From: Begonia masoniana
Taxonomy: Eukaryota > Streptophyta > Magnoliopsida > Cucurbitales > Begoniaceae
Length of the DNA stretch: 64,000 nucleotides
Direction of reading: 5' to 3'
NCBI GenBank assembly: GCA_022432975.1
Contig: CM039503.1
Coordinates: 54,124,466-54,188,465 of the forward strand
Positions 14,291-26,957 of the stretch are shown piece after piece; position 1 is the stretch's first letter, and each line of letters starts with the position of its first letter. A program made the translations under genes and the position numbers. The notes below the pieces were generated by a model, which saw only the letters and a program-made list of their open reading frames with translations, had not been told where the DNA came from and did not search any database.

Positions 14291-17200
14291 TCATTTCCAA
14301 ATCTTGACGGAAGAATCGAGACTAGTCGAGGCAATCATACCGGTGACCGGCGACTGAGCCATACAATTTACCAGGTCATCGTGTGCATGAACTTCCATGT
14401 ACTTGTTCTGTGCCATGTTCCATAGCCATATAGACTGCAAGTAGTCATTTTTTAAATTATAGCACATGTGAATATATCATGTACAAAAACAAAACTCAGT
14501 GCTGATCAGATTGAAAAGCATAGCAATTAGCAAAGGATAACCTGGAAACACCCAATCACGAGTAAAGAAGAGTGGGTAGGATGAAAGACACAAGATCGGA
14601 ATTGTTTTCCAGATGAACTCAACTCGTGAATCTGTTGTCCCGAGGTTAGTGACCATATTTTGATGCAGTCTCGACTCAACGATGCCAAGCAATCTCCATT
14701 GTTATCCCAACAAACAGTCTTCACCAACGCGGAGTGACCCTAAAAAATGCGATATTCTGATTAGCAAAACTCAGCATTACGTTATATTTGTACTAGTGAA
14801 TGCCAAGAGAAAGCTGAGAGAAATCTGTGCCTCTGATGAGAGGAGTACTCCTCGTTGCGTCTCAACATCAAAGATTTTAAAGTGTTTCCACGATGAGGAT
14901 GCCAGAAGATGTCCAATCCTTGGCTGAAATCTCACCTGACTTGATCCACCCTAATTAAGGTTAAAAGAGAGACCAAATAAACATCTAATATAACTTGAAA
15001 AACTATGAAGAATGAAATGATTAAGAAGGTTCTCAGACCGACCTTAAAAAAATGGGTAGCAGAATTCTGATTGATAGTCCAAAAGTGAATCTCATTGTTA
15101 GCATAGCAAGAACAAAACAGTTCATTCTTTGTAGGGTGGAAATCAATCGACTTTGCAGGTGAGCCAGGTCCAGTATATGTCAGTAAGCAAAAGTTGGGCT
15201 GCAAGAGTAGATCATATAAGCAAACCAAAACGAGTTGCAGATTCAATTCTAGAACGTACAAACTGGAAGAATGATGAAGTGATGCAGACATGGAGGCCTC
15301 ATATTTGTATATCGTCAGAAGAAGAGCGTACTTCAGATGTTGAAAACATATTCATTTGCAATATACAGATAGAAAAAGGATCAATGTTTAAAAAAATAAA
15401 AGTAGAGACTTTTACTTGTGCAGCATCCCAGAGTCGAACAGTTGTATCATATGAAGATGTCAACAACTGCATCCAATTCGGTCTGAAGCGAACATCACTA
15501 ATCAGTCGTGAATGGTCTTTTGAATTGATTTCAGTTTTCCGAGTCTCCATGTTCCATAACAAAACCTAATGACTTGAAAAGGATAAGTCTTCATAATTTG
15601 ACTTAAAAACATGTATTCAGACCAAGTCACTGAGAGAGAGAGAGAGTCATTAAAATAGAGAAAACAGGGCTCTCGAAATTCCTGTAAATAACCTCTCCAT
15701 ACAATTTCTAGATTGTTTTCTCTCCACTGTCTGTGGTTTTTGTAAGAGTGCTGGTGATTTCTTCTCAAATACTTTTCAAGTGTCATCCTAACAATCATTT
15801 ACAACTTACTGAATGATCCAATGATCCAACAGATTACTAATCAATTTTTCCAAGCATGCCATAGCACTTCGTTACGTATTAAATGACAACTAAAACCCGA
15901 ATAGAATACTACAAGTTTATTTCTCATCATTTAACACTAGCGAACCACCATAGACAAGCATGCTAGTTCGTATGCTTCTCTTTTTCTTGTCAACTACTCG
16001 TCAATTTCATGCTATCACTATTGTGTTTCTCTAATTCATTCAAAGCATGCAAAGTCAGAGGGATACTAAGGGAGGGAAAATGCATGGAGGAGTGAAAAAT
16101 ATAGATAGAGGTCATTAAAATAGAGAAAACAGGGCTCTCGAAATTCCTGTAAATAACCTCTCCATACAATTTCTAGATTGTTTTTCTCTCCACTGTCTGT
16201 GGTTTTTGTAAGAGTGCTGGTGATTTCTTCTCAAATACTTTTCAAGTGTCATCCTAACAATCATTTACAACTTACTGAATGATCCAATGATCCAACAGAT
16301 TACTAATCAATTTTTCCAAGCATGCCATAGCACTTCGTTACGTATTAAATGACAACTAAAACCCGAATAGAATACTACAAGTTTATTTCTCATCATTTTA
16401 ACACTAGCGAACCACCATAGACAAGCATGCTAGTTCGTATGCTTCTCTTTTTCTTGTCAACTACTCGTCAATTTCATGCTATCACTATTGTGTTTCTCTA
16501 ATTCATTCAAAGCATGCAAAAAATATGAAATGCACACCTCAAAACATGATGAGGATTGAGGACAATTACAGGGACTCCAACCAGGTTATCATAAACCATT
16601 GGGATAAAGGAATTTCATTCATCACAATGGGACGTTATCCAGTGATGCAATTCACGAAACATTTCTTTCATATTTTGATAAAAAACCGTATATCTTTATG
16701 ATGGGCAAGATTCAAAAGACAAAGAACGTCCCTAAAGAAGAAAAGGGAAATAGAATGGCCATTAATACAAGTACATGCCTATCAAAAAAGAAAAGAAAAA
16801 AAGGATAGAGATGTCGACTTCGAGCAAAATTCCTAGCATGACACTTTGAATGATGAAGTAAATTTACCTTCTCAATTCCAGCACTGGCCAATACCTTTCC
16901 ATCTGAAGAGAAATGGCAACAAACAAAGTTGCGTTTGTTTGTATTGAAGCAGCCAATTTCATTAAAGGAAAGCACTGAAATATATAAAAAATAAATTGAG
17001 TTATCGTATAAGCGTCAAGCGATTGCTATTTCCTTGTAGCACGAGATCATTTATTACCCTTTGAATTTTCTGCTGCAGGTTCAGAAGGATTTCTTGTCAG
17101 AGGACCAAACAAGTCATTCCCATAGTCGTCGTCAGGCTAGAAAAAAAAAACCGACATCTAAAGTTAATAAAAAGCCATTTGAAACAGAAATTTTGGCATG

Positions 17201-19961
17201 TTATATAAAAGATTATTTCCCATTTAAAAATAAGATTAAATAGTTCGAATAAAAGAAGATAGGGAATGAAGTTTGCCATGAAGTATCTGCATTAAGTAGT
17301 TATAGAGAATATGCTCAATAAGCAAGAAACAATTCCCTTATTCTTGGGTTGTTTAACATTATAAAGTCCACATACCAGCTGGTGTGCGGATAATACAAGA
17401 GCACCAGCTCCATCAGCAGCTATGGCAACTCTGTCATCGGTTGATTGTGGAGAATTTGGTGAATCGCCAGCTATATTTCCTGTTCCTGCATTGTTGGCAG
17501 CTCCAGAAGCTGCCGTCCATTTCCTATTTCGGTTGCTCTATCATTTAGCAGATAATCAAATGACATTAAATGTACATATCATTTTTCAAGTTGGCTTCGA
17601 AAGAAAGAGTAAACTAAAGCCAACAAAAACACTCAAAACCTGTTGCGGGCTGGATGATTGTGATATCTGTGGAGTATTTATCTGCTAAAAAGAAACCATG
17701 AGTAAATGAAAAACACAGAAAATCCCGACGACTCTAAAATGCATATGCTCCTATAAAATCGAAGTAAGGCTATATCAAAATAGGACTACTTCAATAAGTA
17801 TTCTAAATACCAGTGCACTGTGCTCCTTAAGGAAGTAACTACACAACTATGGTCAAACACAAACAACTATTTTTGATAAGTTCAATCTTAATCGAACTGC
17901 ACTGAAAAACACTATTACAGATGGCTCCAGCATGAAAGAAAGAATACATCAGTACACAATTTGATCAAGAAAAATAAAATTTACAATCTGAAATCCTCGC
18001 GCAATAGCATGGCCGTTTATAGAATCATCAACATCAACAACTACAAAAAAAATTCAGAAGGAAAATATACATTTGATGGAGTTGACTGCATTGGAGATAC
18101 TAATGATCCATCATTGGTAGTTGATTGATGATCTTTTGCATTCAAACTGTTTATAGGCCATGTGCAGAATATTTGAGCCTCCATATCACTATAGGTGGGT
18201 GAAATACCAAGATCTCCTCCTAGCTCCAGTAGTTGCGCTAAAGGCTGTTGTTGTGGTTGCTGCGACAAGAACTGGAACTGCATTGCACGCTGAAGCCATG
18301 GCTCTTGGATCTGAGCACCCAAAATTGGTTGTATTTGGTGAAGGGCCTACATTTTGTAAATTCTTAAATTAAGACTTAAAGCAGTCAAACAAATCTAATA
18401 ATATGCACAAAAAAAAAAAAATACAACTTACAGTTGAAGCGCATCCTTCCAGTGGATGTCCACCAACCTCAGAATCTAATCCTACCAGACAAAAAAAAAT
18501 CAACAAAAATTATTAATCAAAGAGACATTTATTTGTAATAAATTCGGTGAAGTCTCCTACGATAAAATGGCCCAAGTGAAGTAATCAAGAATCAAAACAA
18601 GCATTCACCGTGCAAGAACTCAAGACTGCAATATGTAAGCTATACCCACTAAGAAATGCATTTAGCTTGGAAATTTAGGGAATGGTTGTGTATAACATTG
18701 TCATGCATTTACAAGAAGTCCTTCACAAATACTTTCTTCTGCGTCTACCTTTTCTTCTCCATCAGAAAACTAAGTTCTTGGATGAAGAAGCAAACTTCGA
18801 AAGGCGTTGCATAATATAAATCACATTTCTAGTGTCATACAACTTGGAAATTATACCATATGAAATGAAAGATCCAAACTATACCTTCATTTGCTATTCC
18901 GGGATTAGACTGCATGATCCCAAGGCCATATAATGAAAAAGGATCTGCAGCTAACAAACTCTGGCTGACATCCTAAAAAGAGAAATTTTCAACTTGATCA
19001 AATCACCATCCATATTATAAAGTGAAACAAAAAGGAAAAAGAAATTTTGCAGAGAAATTACAGGATTCTGCTGACTTTGCGCCTGAATTTGCTGCAGTCC
19101 TGCAGTCACACTTCCAGAGTTTCCTTGGACAAGATGTCTGTTTCACTCAGATAATTAAAGAATGAATAACCACATGTGTAATCTTCGCATAAATGTTACA
19201 TAATTTATAGCAAACCTACCCAAAATAATTTGTTGCTGATTTCAAGTTGGTCGGTCTGCCACTAAGAAGAGGTCGGAATGACTCGCAATCCATTTCATAA
19301 GGATGTCTCCTGAGCTCTTCGAACATTATTGCTGTCATTGCACTGGCTGTTGATTGCCCCGTCATTGCTTCAAAATCGAACTCATTTAGGGGTCCACCAA
19401 GTAGGGAATTATTAGGGCCCCTTCTTTGCAACCGAACCTGAAACATCCGTAGGAATTGCTGAATTCTTCGATCCTTAGCTTTGGTTTGCTGTAACTCAAA
19501 ATTAACGTAATAATGCTAGTAATTAGAGTAATAGTAATTACATTTGTATATGCTGAAGCAGTCTCTGAATGCTTCTCGTTTGTTCTGCTAATATACAAGT
19601 CCCAGAAAAAGGACCACCATTCAAGTAGAAATCCTTCAGGAACATCAATTGCTGTAAAACATGGTACGTAATCAACTCATTTAAACTTGCGATTTCAATG
19701 CACCATCAAAGATTGCGAAATTTTCTTCATGAAATTTTACCTACGGAATCGGCTTGAAGCTTCCCTTCCATCAATAAAGAGTTAGCGGTGACCTGCAAGT
19801 TTTTCTTCACCAAATAATCGTAAATATAAGCATCCAGCCTGTAATACGATCCCCAACAATTAATTTACACTCAGAATAAAAACAGAAACATCCAATAGAT
19901 AAAAGAAAATTGAACAGAATATGGACATCTTATCAGCTCCCCAGGTACTCTGCTGCGCCAT
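14291..19961 (-). CDS. LUH: LEUNIG_HOMOLOG-like transcriptional corepressor
   Basis: Nuclear Groucho/TUP1-type corepressor; LUG and LUH act with SEUSS in flower, embryo and mucilage development. The first exons 19961-19927, 19838-19741 and 19651-19552 encode the LisH/LUFS domain: [20 protein letters not shown], then [20 protein letters not shown] and [10 protein letters not shown]. The middle is glutamine-rich (near 18240-18300). Seven WD40 blades follow, including [15 protein letters not shown] (16900), [20 protein letters not shown] (15480), [20 protein letters not shown] (15130), [20 protein letters not shown] (14700) and, in the last exon 14434-14291, [10 protein letters not shown]. It is divergent from canonical LUH ([14 protein letters not shown] for APGGFLFEWWSVFW), so it may be a LUG/LUH paralog. 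I did not resolve every exon junction. One intron holds the duplication at 15646-16519. Confidence 0.88.
15646..16519. repeat. 408-bp direct duplication in an intron
   Basis: 15646-16053 recurs at 16111-16519 after a 57-bp spacer. The copies appear identical except for two T-run lengths (TTTT/TTTTT near 15717/16183; TTT/TTTT near 15930/16397). It lies in an intron of the LUH-like gene. It could be a recent real duplication or an assembly artefact. Confidence 0.9.
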
Positions 19962-20746
19962 TGCATAGCTCGAGAAGAGGCCAACTGCTAAAAACAAGAA
20001 CTAGTTCACGCATTTGCAACCAACAATTTGAACGATTAAATAGGAGTGGATCAGCATTGAATTCATATCAAATGACGAGAGCCAACCTTCAATATTATCA
20101 AACAAATGGATCAAATCCGACAGCACAGTTGAAGAATTTCTTTTGCAACGAAGATCTTTATTGGCTAAGCGATTCGTTCTTGAAATTTTACAGCTACGCC
20201 CAAGAAGTTCCCTTAGAAACCAAGATTTCAACCCCCTGGAGATGAAACTCTTACAAATTCAATCTGAAAAAGCGCGCGAAATACTAAACCCGAATTCGCA
20301 ATATATCGACGACTAAAGCAGTTGGAAGTTTAACGAAGAGAATTTGAGTGGGAGCGGAGCTGAAGCAGAGACCGAACCTCAGGTTCGGAGTCCGGTTCTC
20401 CAGTGGGCCGGGTCGACGGGTACAGTTAGTTGCGGAGAACGTACTGACGTATGATCATAATCAGGTACAGATTTGCGATGGATCGTAGCCGTTTGTTTGT
20501 ACACATAGATATTTGGTAATAATAATTTTACTAACGTGGATGGATGCTATGGCCGTGGGCCAGATTACGTGGCAAGATACTATTGGCTCTTTAAAGTATT
20601 TCTTACTCCCCGAAATGTAGTCAAACGGGTCAACCATCTTGATTTAACCTTCTAAAGTTCTACTTTATTACATGACCTTTGCATCTTATTTATCTCGAAT
20701 ATTAATCGTATTATTTAATTATTTCACTAATAAATATTAAATGTAA
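19962..20746. other. LUH-like promoter and leader
   Basis: Upstream region of the minus-strand LUH-like gene. 19962-20400 is moderate in GC and likely transcribed leader; beyond that it is AT-rich until the foldback element at 20747. No other gene seen. Confidence 0.5.
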
Positions 20747-21946
20747 CGGTAAATTCCAAAATACCCATGAAGTATGATTATTTATCGAAAAAGCCCTCAA
20801 ATAAAAAGTTCACACAGTCAAAACCTCGAATTATCAAAAATTGTCAAAAAAAAACTCCAACGGAGGGCCACATGCCCCCTGAATTGTAATTTGGGGGGCC
20901 GATAGCCCCCTACTAGCCCCCGAATTAAAATTTACACTGGATTTGGGTGGTCGATTTAAAATTGCGGCCCCCCGAATCTAAAAATACACTGGATTCGAAG
21001 GGCCACATTAAAATTCGGGGGGTCGCGCTCGAAAATTGCTGGGGTCGCAATTTTAAATCGGCTCCCCGCAGTCTCGAATTATTCTTTATTATTTTAAAAT
21101 AATTTAAAAAAATATTAAATCATATTCAATTCACTTAATATTTTTACCACATATTCATCACATCATGGGAAGATAATATAAAAAGTTTCGTGATTTTTTT
21201 AAAATGGTTATGATTTAATATAATTTTTTATAAGTTAATGTCATTAAAATTTCAATATATCGTACAAGTGTTATAAAATTACAAAACTTTTTATATTATC
21301 TTTCCATGATGTAATGAACATGTGGTAAAAATTTCAAATAAATTGAATATGATTTGGTATTTTTTTAAAAATTAAATCTCTATTTCTTCTTCAGACATCA
21401 ATTTGAGGCCTTAAACAATAGATTTCGGGCCCGAAAAAGGCTGTAATGAAGTTGTACCTGTAATCAATGTGTAGATCTCTGCGCGAGATTCGATTTGATA
21501 TCTATGCTCGTAGCAAAAGTTATGGCCTTTGAAGCTGAAGAGATCACTAATTTGCATAAAAATTCACTAATTTGTATAAAAATATTAAAAAATCACGAAA
21601 CTTTTTATATTACCTTTCCATAATGTAATGAACATATGGTAAAAATTTCAATTGAATTGAATATGATTTAGTATTTTTTTAATAATTTATAAAAAAAAAT
21701 AAAAAACAGACGCGCGGGGCCGCAATTTTAAATCGGCCCCCTGAATTCAGTGTAAATTCTGATTCGGGGGGCTAGCGAGGGGCTATCGGCCAGCTGAATT
21801 ACAATTCGGGGGGCTATCGGCCCCCCGTCAGAGTCTTTTTTGACAGTTTTCAATAGTTCGAGGTTTTGACTGCGATGACTTTTTGTTTGAGGGTTTTTTT
21901 TTTTTTAAAAATACTAATACTTCATGGGATATTTTGGAATTTACCC
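20747..21946. mobile_element. Non-autonomous Mutator-like element, long TIRs
   Basis: A 1200-bp element with TIRs of about 210-230 bp, beginning (C/G)GGTAAATTCCAAAATA. It is flanked by a 9-bp repeat with one mismatch: TAAATGTAA (20738-20746) and TAAATGAAA (21947-21955). The inner TIRs are rich in G and C runs such as GGGGGGCCGATAGCCCCC. The centre contains two inverted copies of the module shared with the elements at 1656 and 34530 (for example about 21247-21368). No coding capacity. Confidence 0.8.
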
Positions 21947-22089
21947 TAAATGAAATATAATAAATATTAAATGTAATTTATTTTTAAAATATTTATGGGT
22001 GTGTTCCCGCCATGTGAAAATGTATAGTTTTTTATATAAGTAAGATGCACAATTTCGCATCGTTTGAAATAATAAAAAATGTATAGTTC

Positions 22090-22235
22090 GAACCAGAATT
22101 TACGTGAATTTTTTTGTTAGAATTAGTCCAAAACGTGATGTAATAGTAGATATAACCCTACTGAACCAGAATTTACATGAATTTTTTTGTTAGAATTAGC
22201 CCAAAGCGTGATGTACTAGTAGATATAACCCTACT
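22090..22235. repeat. 73-bp tandem duplication
   Basis: Two adjacent copies (22090-22162 and 22163-22235) of a unit beginning GAACCAGAATTTAC, with a few substitutions such as ACGTGAATT/ACATGAATT. It directly precedes the solo LTR. Confidence 0.85.
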
Positions 22236-22247
22236 GATGAACTAAAC

Positions 22248-24817
22248 TGTAATATCCGGTTTGTACGGACCTTTGATTATATTATTATTATATTATTAGT
22301 GGCATTTTTGGTAAATATATCAAATCAGGTCCGTTTCACAAAAAGAAAGCGTCATTACGATCCTAACGAATAATAAGAATTTTAAGGAATTTACGGAAAT
22401 TTTCGGAGATCAAACACTATATTCCGAGTAAATACGCTTTTCGTAATGTAAGAGACGTTCTCGTAAAAATAACAAATGAGATCCAAATGGAGAACGGACA
22501 GTTTTAATAAAGCCCTGGTGATGAATATGAGTTGTTGGCAAAATATGGAATTTTCGAAAATCCGAATCGAAGGACGATTAACGAACCGAACGACGAAACT
22601 AATATAAAAACTTAAGAAAGGGCAAAATCGTCATTTGAGTATTTAATTTTTATTATCTATTAAAAGGCAATATGCCTTAGTGATTTTCCAACGAAAGTCA
22701 CTCCAGAGAAGAACACTTCTCTGTTTCTTTCTCCCTCCCTCGCGCGAAACCTACTTGGCCGCCGGCGATCCGACGTTCCGACCTCCGATTTCTCGTCCGT
22801 TCTTCGTGATTCTTCCTCCTCTCGCTACCCTCGGTATGTAGCTTTAGTCTTCGGTCGTTTATTTCGAGTTTTGGTTCGATTTAAGGTTAGGGTTTAAATT
22901 AGGTTTTCCGTTAAAAACGCGATTTAGGCTTCGTAATTAATAGGTTAGCTATAATTACGTATATATTGAACGTATTGAACGTTATTGGACGAAGAAAAGT
23001 CGATTTGCAAAAAAGTTAAAAATTGGTAAATTTCCGGGTTTTTGAGGAAAACTCGTTAAATGAGATTTCGGATTATCGAGCCTTAATTGACGTTCTAAAT
23101 GCTTTGATTGGCTAAGTTGGAATTTAGGAAATTCATTAGTTAAGGATTTTATAATTTGAATGTTTATAATTCAAATTGGTTTTAACGGCAAATATCGTGT
23201 TTTGTCTCAGACACGACTCCCGTGGACGAAGTTTGAGATCCAGCGCGCTCAAGGTAAGTTCTCGTGACTTGCTTGACCGAAAGGTCTACACCATACTTCG
23301 TCGTCGTATCAAGAATCCTTGAGGGTTCCTTGTTTTACGTTGTTTAGGTTGGGTAGCTAGGTTATGTTGTATTGTCTGGTTAATATGTATGTTGTTTGTT
23401 TACTTTCCGCTGATATGAACTGTTCATGCATCACGGTTTTCGAAAGTCATGAAAAGGAATTTCTGCACGTGTTTTTAAGAAAAGGAACGTATATCTGAAA
23501 TGAAATCTGTAACGGAATCTGAATGAATAAACGTAATCTGTCTGTTTCTGGTCACGCGAGATGGGGCTCAGGCACGGCTGTGCGTGTTGCAAGCGTGTAC
23601 CCCCCCTCTCTAACCCCACGGGGTAGTCCAACCGCCGGACGGGCCCCCTTGGGTTAGTGGGTCGAGGTCTCGGTGACAATTCTGTCTGTCTGTGACGTAA
23701 TGAATCTGTAATCTGTAATTCTGTATCTGTAATCTGAATCTGAGCATGATTTCTGAATGGCATACGCACGCATGCATCTGCATTTACGTAGCTTACTGAG
23801 ATTTCAATATCTCATATGTGTCTGTATGGTGTAGGTGATCTGCTAGGTGACGTAGATCCAGGTGAGGACGACGTTCCTCCTCCTGATGTCGGAGGCAGTT
23901 GATGGATGATGCTCGTGGGAGTGCGCTGGGCAGTCGAGGCGCAATATGACCCGTGGGGATGTATGTCTGAACTCTGGGTTTATTTTGGGATGTTTTGAGT
24001 TGATAATTGTATAGTATACTTAGGTTGTTTGGATCTGGATAGGGATTAGATAACGTTTTGGTAATTGTATGTAAACGTTTCGGTTTAAACTGTTTAATGA
24101 ATGTTTTGGAAACGTTTTGATTGGTTTTAGGTTGATACGGTTATGCTCGATGTTTGGAGCTATCCACGCAGTTGGACTTCGCAAAGTCCGACTCGAGTCG
24201 ATTGAGTTTAGAATACGTTTAAATTGGATTTAAGTAGATTTAAGTTGTGAGTTATATGGAAATTTGGTGTAAAGAAAAGGAGGTTTGCTCTCTGGAAATC
24301 GGATTCCAGAGAGCAAACAGATATGTTAAATGCTGTAAAAGGATAAGTGTTGAAGGTTGGAAGTCTGAAGGCTGAAGGAGGAAATCGCTGCCATAGCTAG
24401 CAGTGATCGAGATCGCTGCCTAGTGCAGCGATCGATCTCTGCACGGCGCAGAGATCGTTCGCTGTGGTTGCCTTCCAGTGCAGCGATCGATCTCTGCTGC
24501 CGAGCAGAGATCGATCGCTGCTCAGCGACAGCACTCGGCGACCGAGCGCTGCATATAGCAGCGCCTGGTCGCTGCTACTTTTGAGGGCAGAATTCCGATT
24601 CTGCCCTCCCATTCTTTTTATATGTTTTAAGGTTTTTATTTAAATGTTTTATAGTTGTTTTAAATGCTTTTAAGGTTCAAATTTAATTCTGATTTCAGTT
24701 CTGTTTTCAACTTCAGTTTTTATTCCGCACAAAGTTTTATTTAAAGCATAGAAAAGTAAAAAGTATAAAATGAAAAATTTATTACGGAAATACGGGTACG
24801 GAATTAGGGGTGTTACA
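22248..24817 (+). mobile_element. Solo LTR, Ty3/gypsy-type, 2.57 kb
   Basis: Starts TGTAATATCC and ends GGGGTGTTACA, with perfect 5-bp TSDs TAAAC at 22243-22247 and 24818-24822. There is no internal polyprotein, tRNA primer site or second LTR, so this is a solo LTR left by LTR-LTR recombination. A promoter-like TATTAAAAGG near 22659 followed by a pyrimidine-rich leader suggests plus orientation. The large size and the TGTAACACCCC-like reverse end recall Tekay/Del chromoviruses (inference). It contains a GCGATCGATC palindrome cluster at 24395-24545. Confidence 0.8.
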
Positions 24818-24822
24818 TAAAC

Positions 24823-25306
24823 AATTTTATATTATGAGCACCGAATAATTTTACAGTGTGTTTTAACGTTAGCCTAACAAATAAATTATGTGTTGGAGTA
24901 GACGGTGGCGTGACAAACTTACACAACTTAATATGAAATTAGATGAAAATAATAACTAATTGAAATATAAAGAGGATTAATAGCATAAAAACATCATTTA
25001 ATGATATCACATGCATTAACGCAGAACCTGTCAAACATCTTCAACTAGATCTCCAATGGCACTCTCGTTTTCTGGGATACAAAGAAAGGGATGTAAAGTT
25101 TGAAGATGAAACCAGAAAGTCAAGAAGCCCTACAGCTACAGCTTTTTTAATTTTGAGCTTGTTGGGAATGGCAGTTGGGCAAATAAATAGCTCGTACAGC
25201 GACGGATGAGCCTCATTTACTAGTCCTCAAGAGTGGCAGTTGAGGGTTTAGCTATTGGGTTTTTGCTTTATATAAACCAGCTTCCTGGCTTGCTCTTCTT
25301 GGGCAA
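24823..25306 (+). promoter_or_regulatory. Upstream region of the glycine-rich protein gene
   Basis: AT-rich, with a good TATA box TATATAAA at 25269-25276. This is only 31 bases from the ATG at 25307, so if it is used the leader would be nearly absent. An upstream A/T-rich box near 25184 is an alternative. No other gene here. Confidence 0.5.
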
Positions 25307-26063
25307 ATGGCGTCTGTTTTAGGCTCTGGGTTGCTGGTTTTGGTGTGTGTTTTTCTGGCCAGTGGCTCTGTGGTTGGTGGTGATGTTGGTTGGGTTGGAG
25401 AGAGCAAGGGGTTGTTCCCTCGTCCTCGCCCGCGTTTTTTCAAAGGAGGAGGTCTAGGGTTTGGGCATGGGTTTAGAAACCGGAGGTTTGGTGGAGGTGG
25501 TCTCGGCGGTGGGGGAGGTTTTGGTGGTGGAGGTGGCCTAGGAGGAGGTGGAGGTCTTGGAGGGGGAGGTGGTCTTGGTGGGGGAGGTGGTCTAGGTGGA
25601 GGCGGTGGTCTTGGAGGTGGTTATGGCGGCGGTGGTGGCCTTGGAGGTGGGGGTGGTTATGGTGGCGGTGGTGGTCTTGGTGGTGGCGGAGGCCTTGGCA
25701 GTGGTGGCGGCCTAGGCGGTGGTGGAGGCCTCGGTGAGGGAGGTGGTCTAGGAGGGTGGGGGTGGTTATGGAGGTGGAGGCGGTCTTGGAGGCGGATCTG
25801 GCGGAGGCTTTGGCGGGGGAGCAGGAGGGGGCCTAGGCAATGGAGGTGGACTTGGTGGAGGCCTTGGAGGTGGAGGTGGATGGGGAGGTGGTGGAGGTGG
25901 AGGTCTTGGTGGTGGAGGTGGAATTGGAGGCGGTGGAGGTGGAGGTCTTGGCGGTGGATTTGGAGGTGGTGGAGGTGCCGGAGGAGGGTTTGGCCATGGT
26001 GCAGGCTTTGGTGGTGGAACGGGTGGAGGTCTAGGCGGAGGTGGCGACGGTGGGTGGCATTAA
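25307..26063 (+). CDS. Secreted glycine-rich structural protein
   Basis: Intronless gene for a class I glycine-rich protein of the cell wall type. Residues 1-25 (MASVLGSGLLVLVCVFLASG and onward) form a signal peptide; a basic stretch PRPRPRFFKGGG follows, then about 190 residues of GGGGLGG/GGGYGG repeats ending HGAGFGGG, GDGGWH and TAA at 26061-26063. Odd: the frame slips at about 25750-25756 in a G-rich run, turning glycine repeats into Trp/Arg sequence. Removing one G restores glycine repeats to a natural stop, for 251 residues. The repeat DNA is prone to slippage and sequencing error. The out-of-frame continuation to 26068 is not believed. Confidence 0.85.
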
Positions 26064-26957
26064 AATGACATTATCCATTGATGCCACTATTTATTACAAT
26101 GTACATTTTTTCAAGTACTAAAATGACCTATCATGAATTTATTTTGCACCATGCTTGTTTTAGTTCAATTATTTACTCAATCATGATCTCATCAAATTTA
26201 TAGAGCTCATTGTTACTTGACTCCAAAATCAACCACACCCGATTAAAACATTTCTAACAAAACAAAACAACGTGGTTAAGCCGTCACATGTAATAACAGA
26301 AAAGTTTATGGTTTAGTCTGGTGTTTCCGTTAGGTTTCTTCTGAGGTCGTGACACCTATTCTTTTACCCAAATTAGCAACAGGAAAATAGAGATTATATA
26401 AAGATTGGATAGGGTTTGGAAAAAACATTAATGATACGATAAATGAAGGGCAACAAACAAGCTTAAGAAGCACATGCATTCTAGTTAAGGTTGAGCCACA
26501 AAAACAAGTAAAGAGGGTCCAGCCTGTCTGTATCTTTCTCATCCAACTCACGCTGTCTTTTTTCAGAAAAAGGTTGTTCTTGTTTGTATTTCATTTGCTT
26601 CTTTTGTTGTTGTAATAATTCAAGGCAATTGCCCCAACATATATATAAACTCTTAGAAATCTTAAGTAAAAAATACTAAAATAAATGTTTATACGAATAA
26701 GGTGTATATCTTCTAATGTCGATAATGCGTAACCACTGCGACATTGGCTCAATTCTTTTGCCAACAATCTATAATTTTATCCCGTCACTTTTACCAAACT
26801 CTGGGTAAGTAATAGACAATCTTTTAAAAGACGATGACAACAAAGTCGATAAATCAAAGTAGACAATAATCCCATAATATGTTACATGTGACACTTATCT
26901 ACACAATTATTTTACTTAATGATGCGATCATCACTAATTAATGTTATTAATGATTTA
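26064..26957. other. Intergenic, no gene seen
   Basis: AT-rich spacer downstream of the glycine-rich gene. It should include that gene's 3' UTR. No coding frame or bounded repeat found before the TSD at 26958. Confidence 0.5.

Noticed and set aside
25840..26068. Alternative frames over the glycine-rich gene (acidic Val/Glu and Trp/Arg readings)
   Set aside because: Composition is a by-product of GGTGGA-type repeats. The glycine frame continues to a natural stop once one base is corrected.
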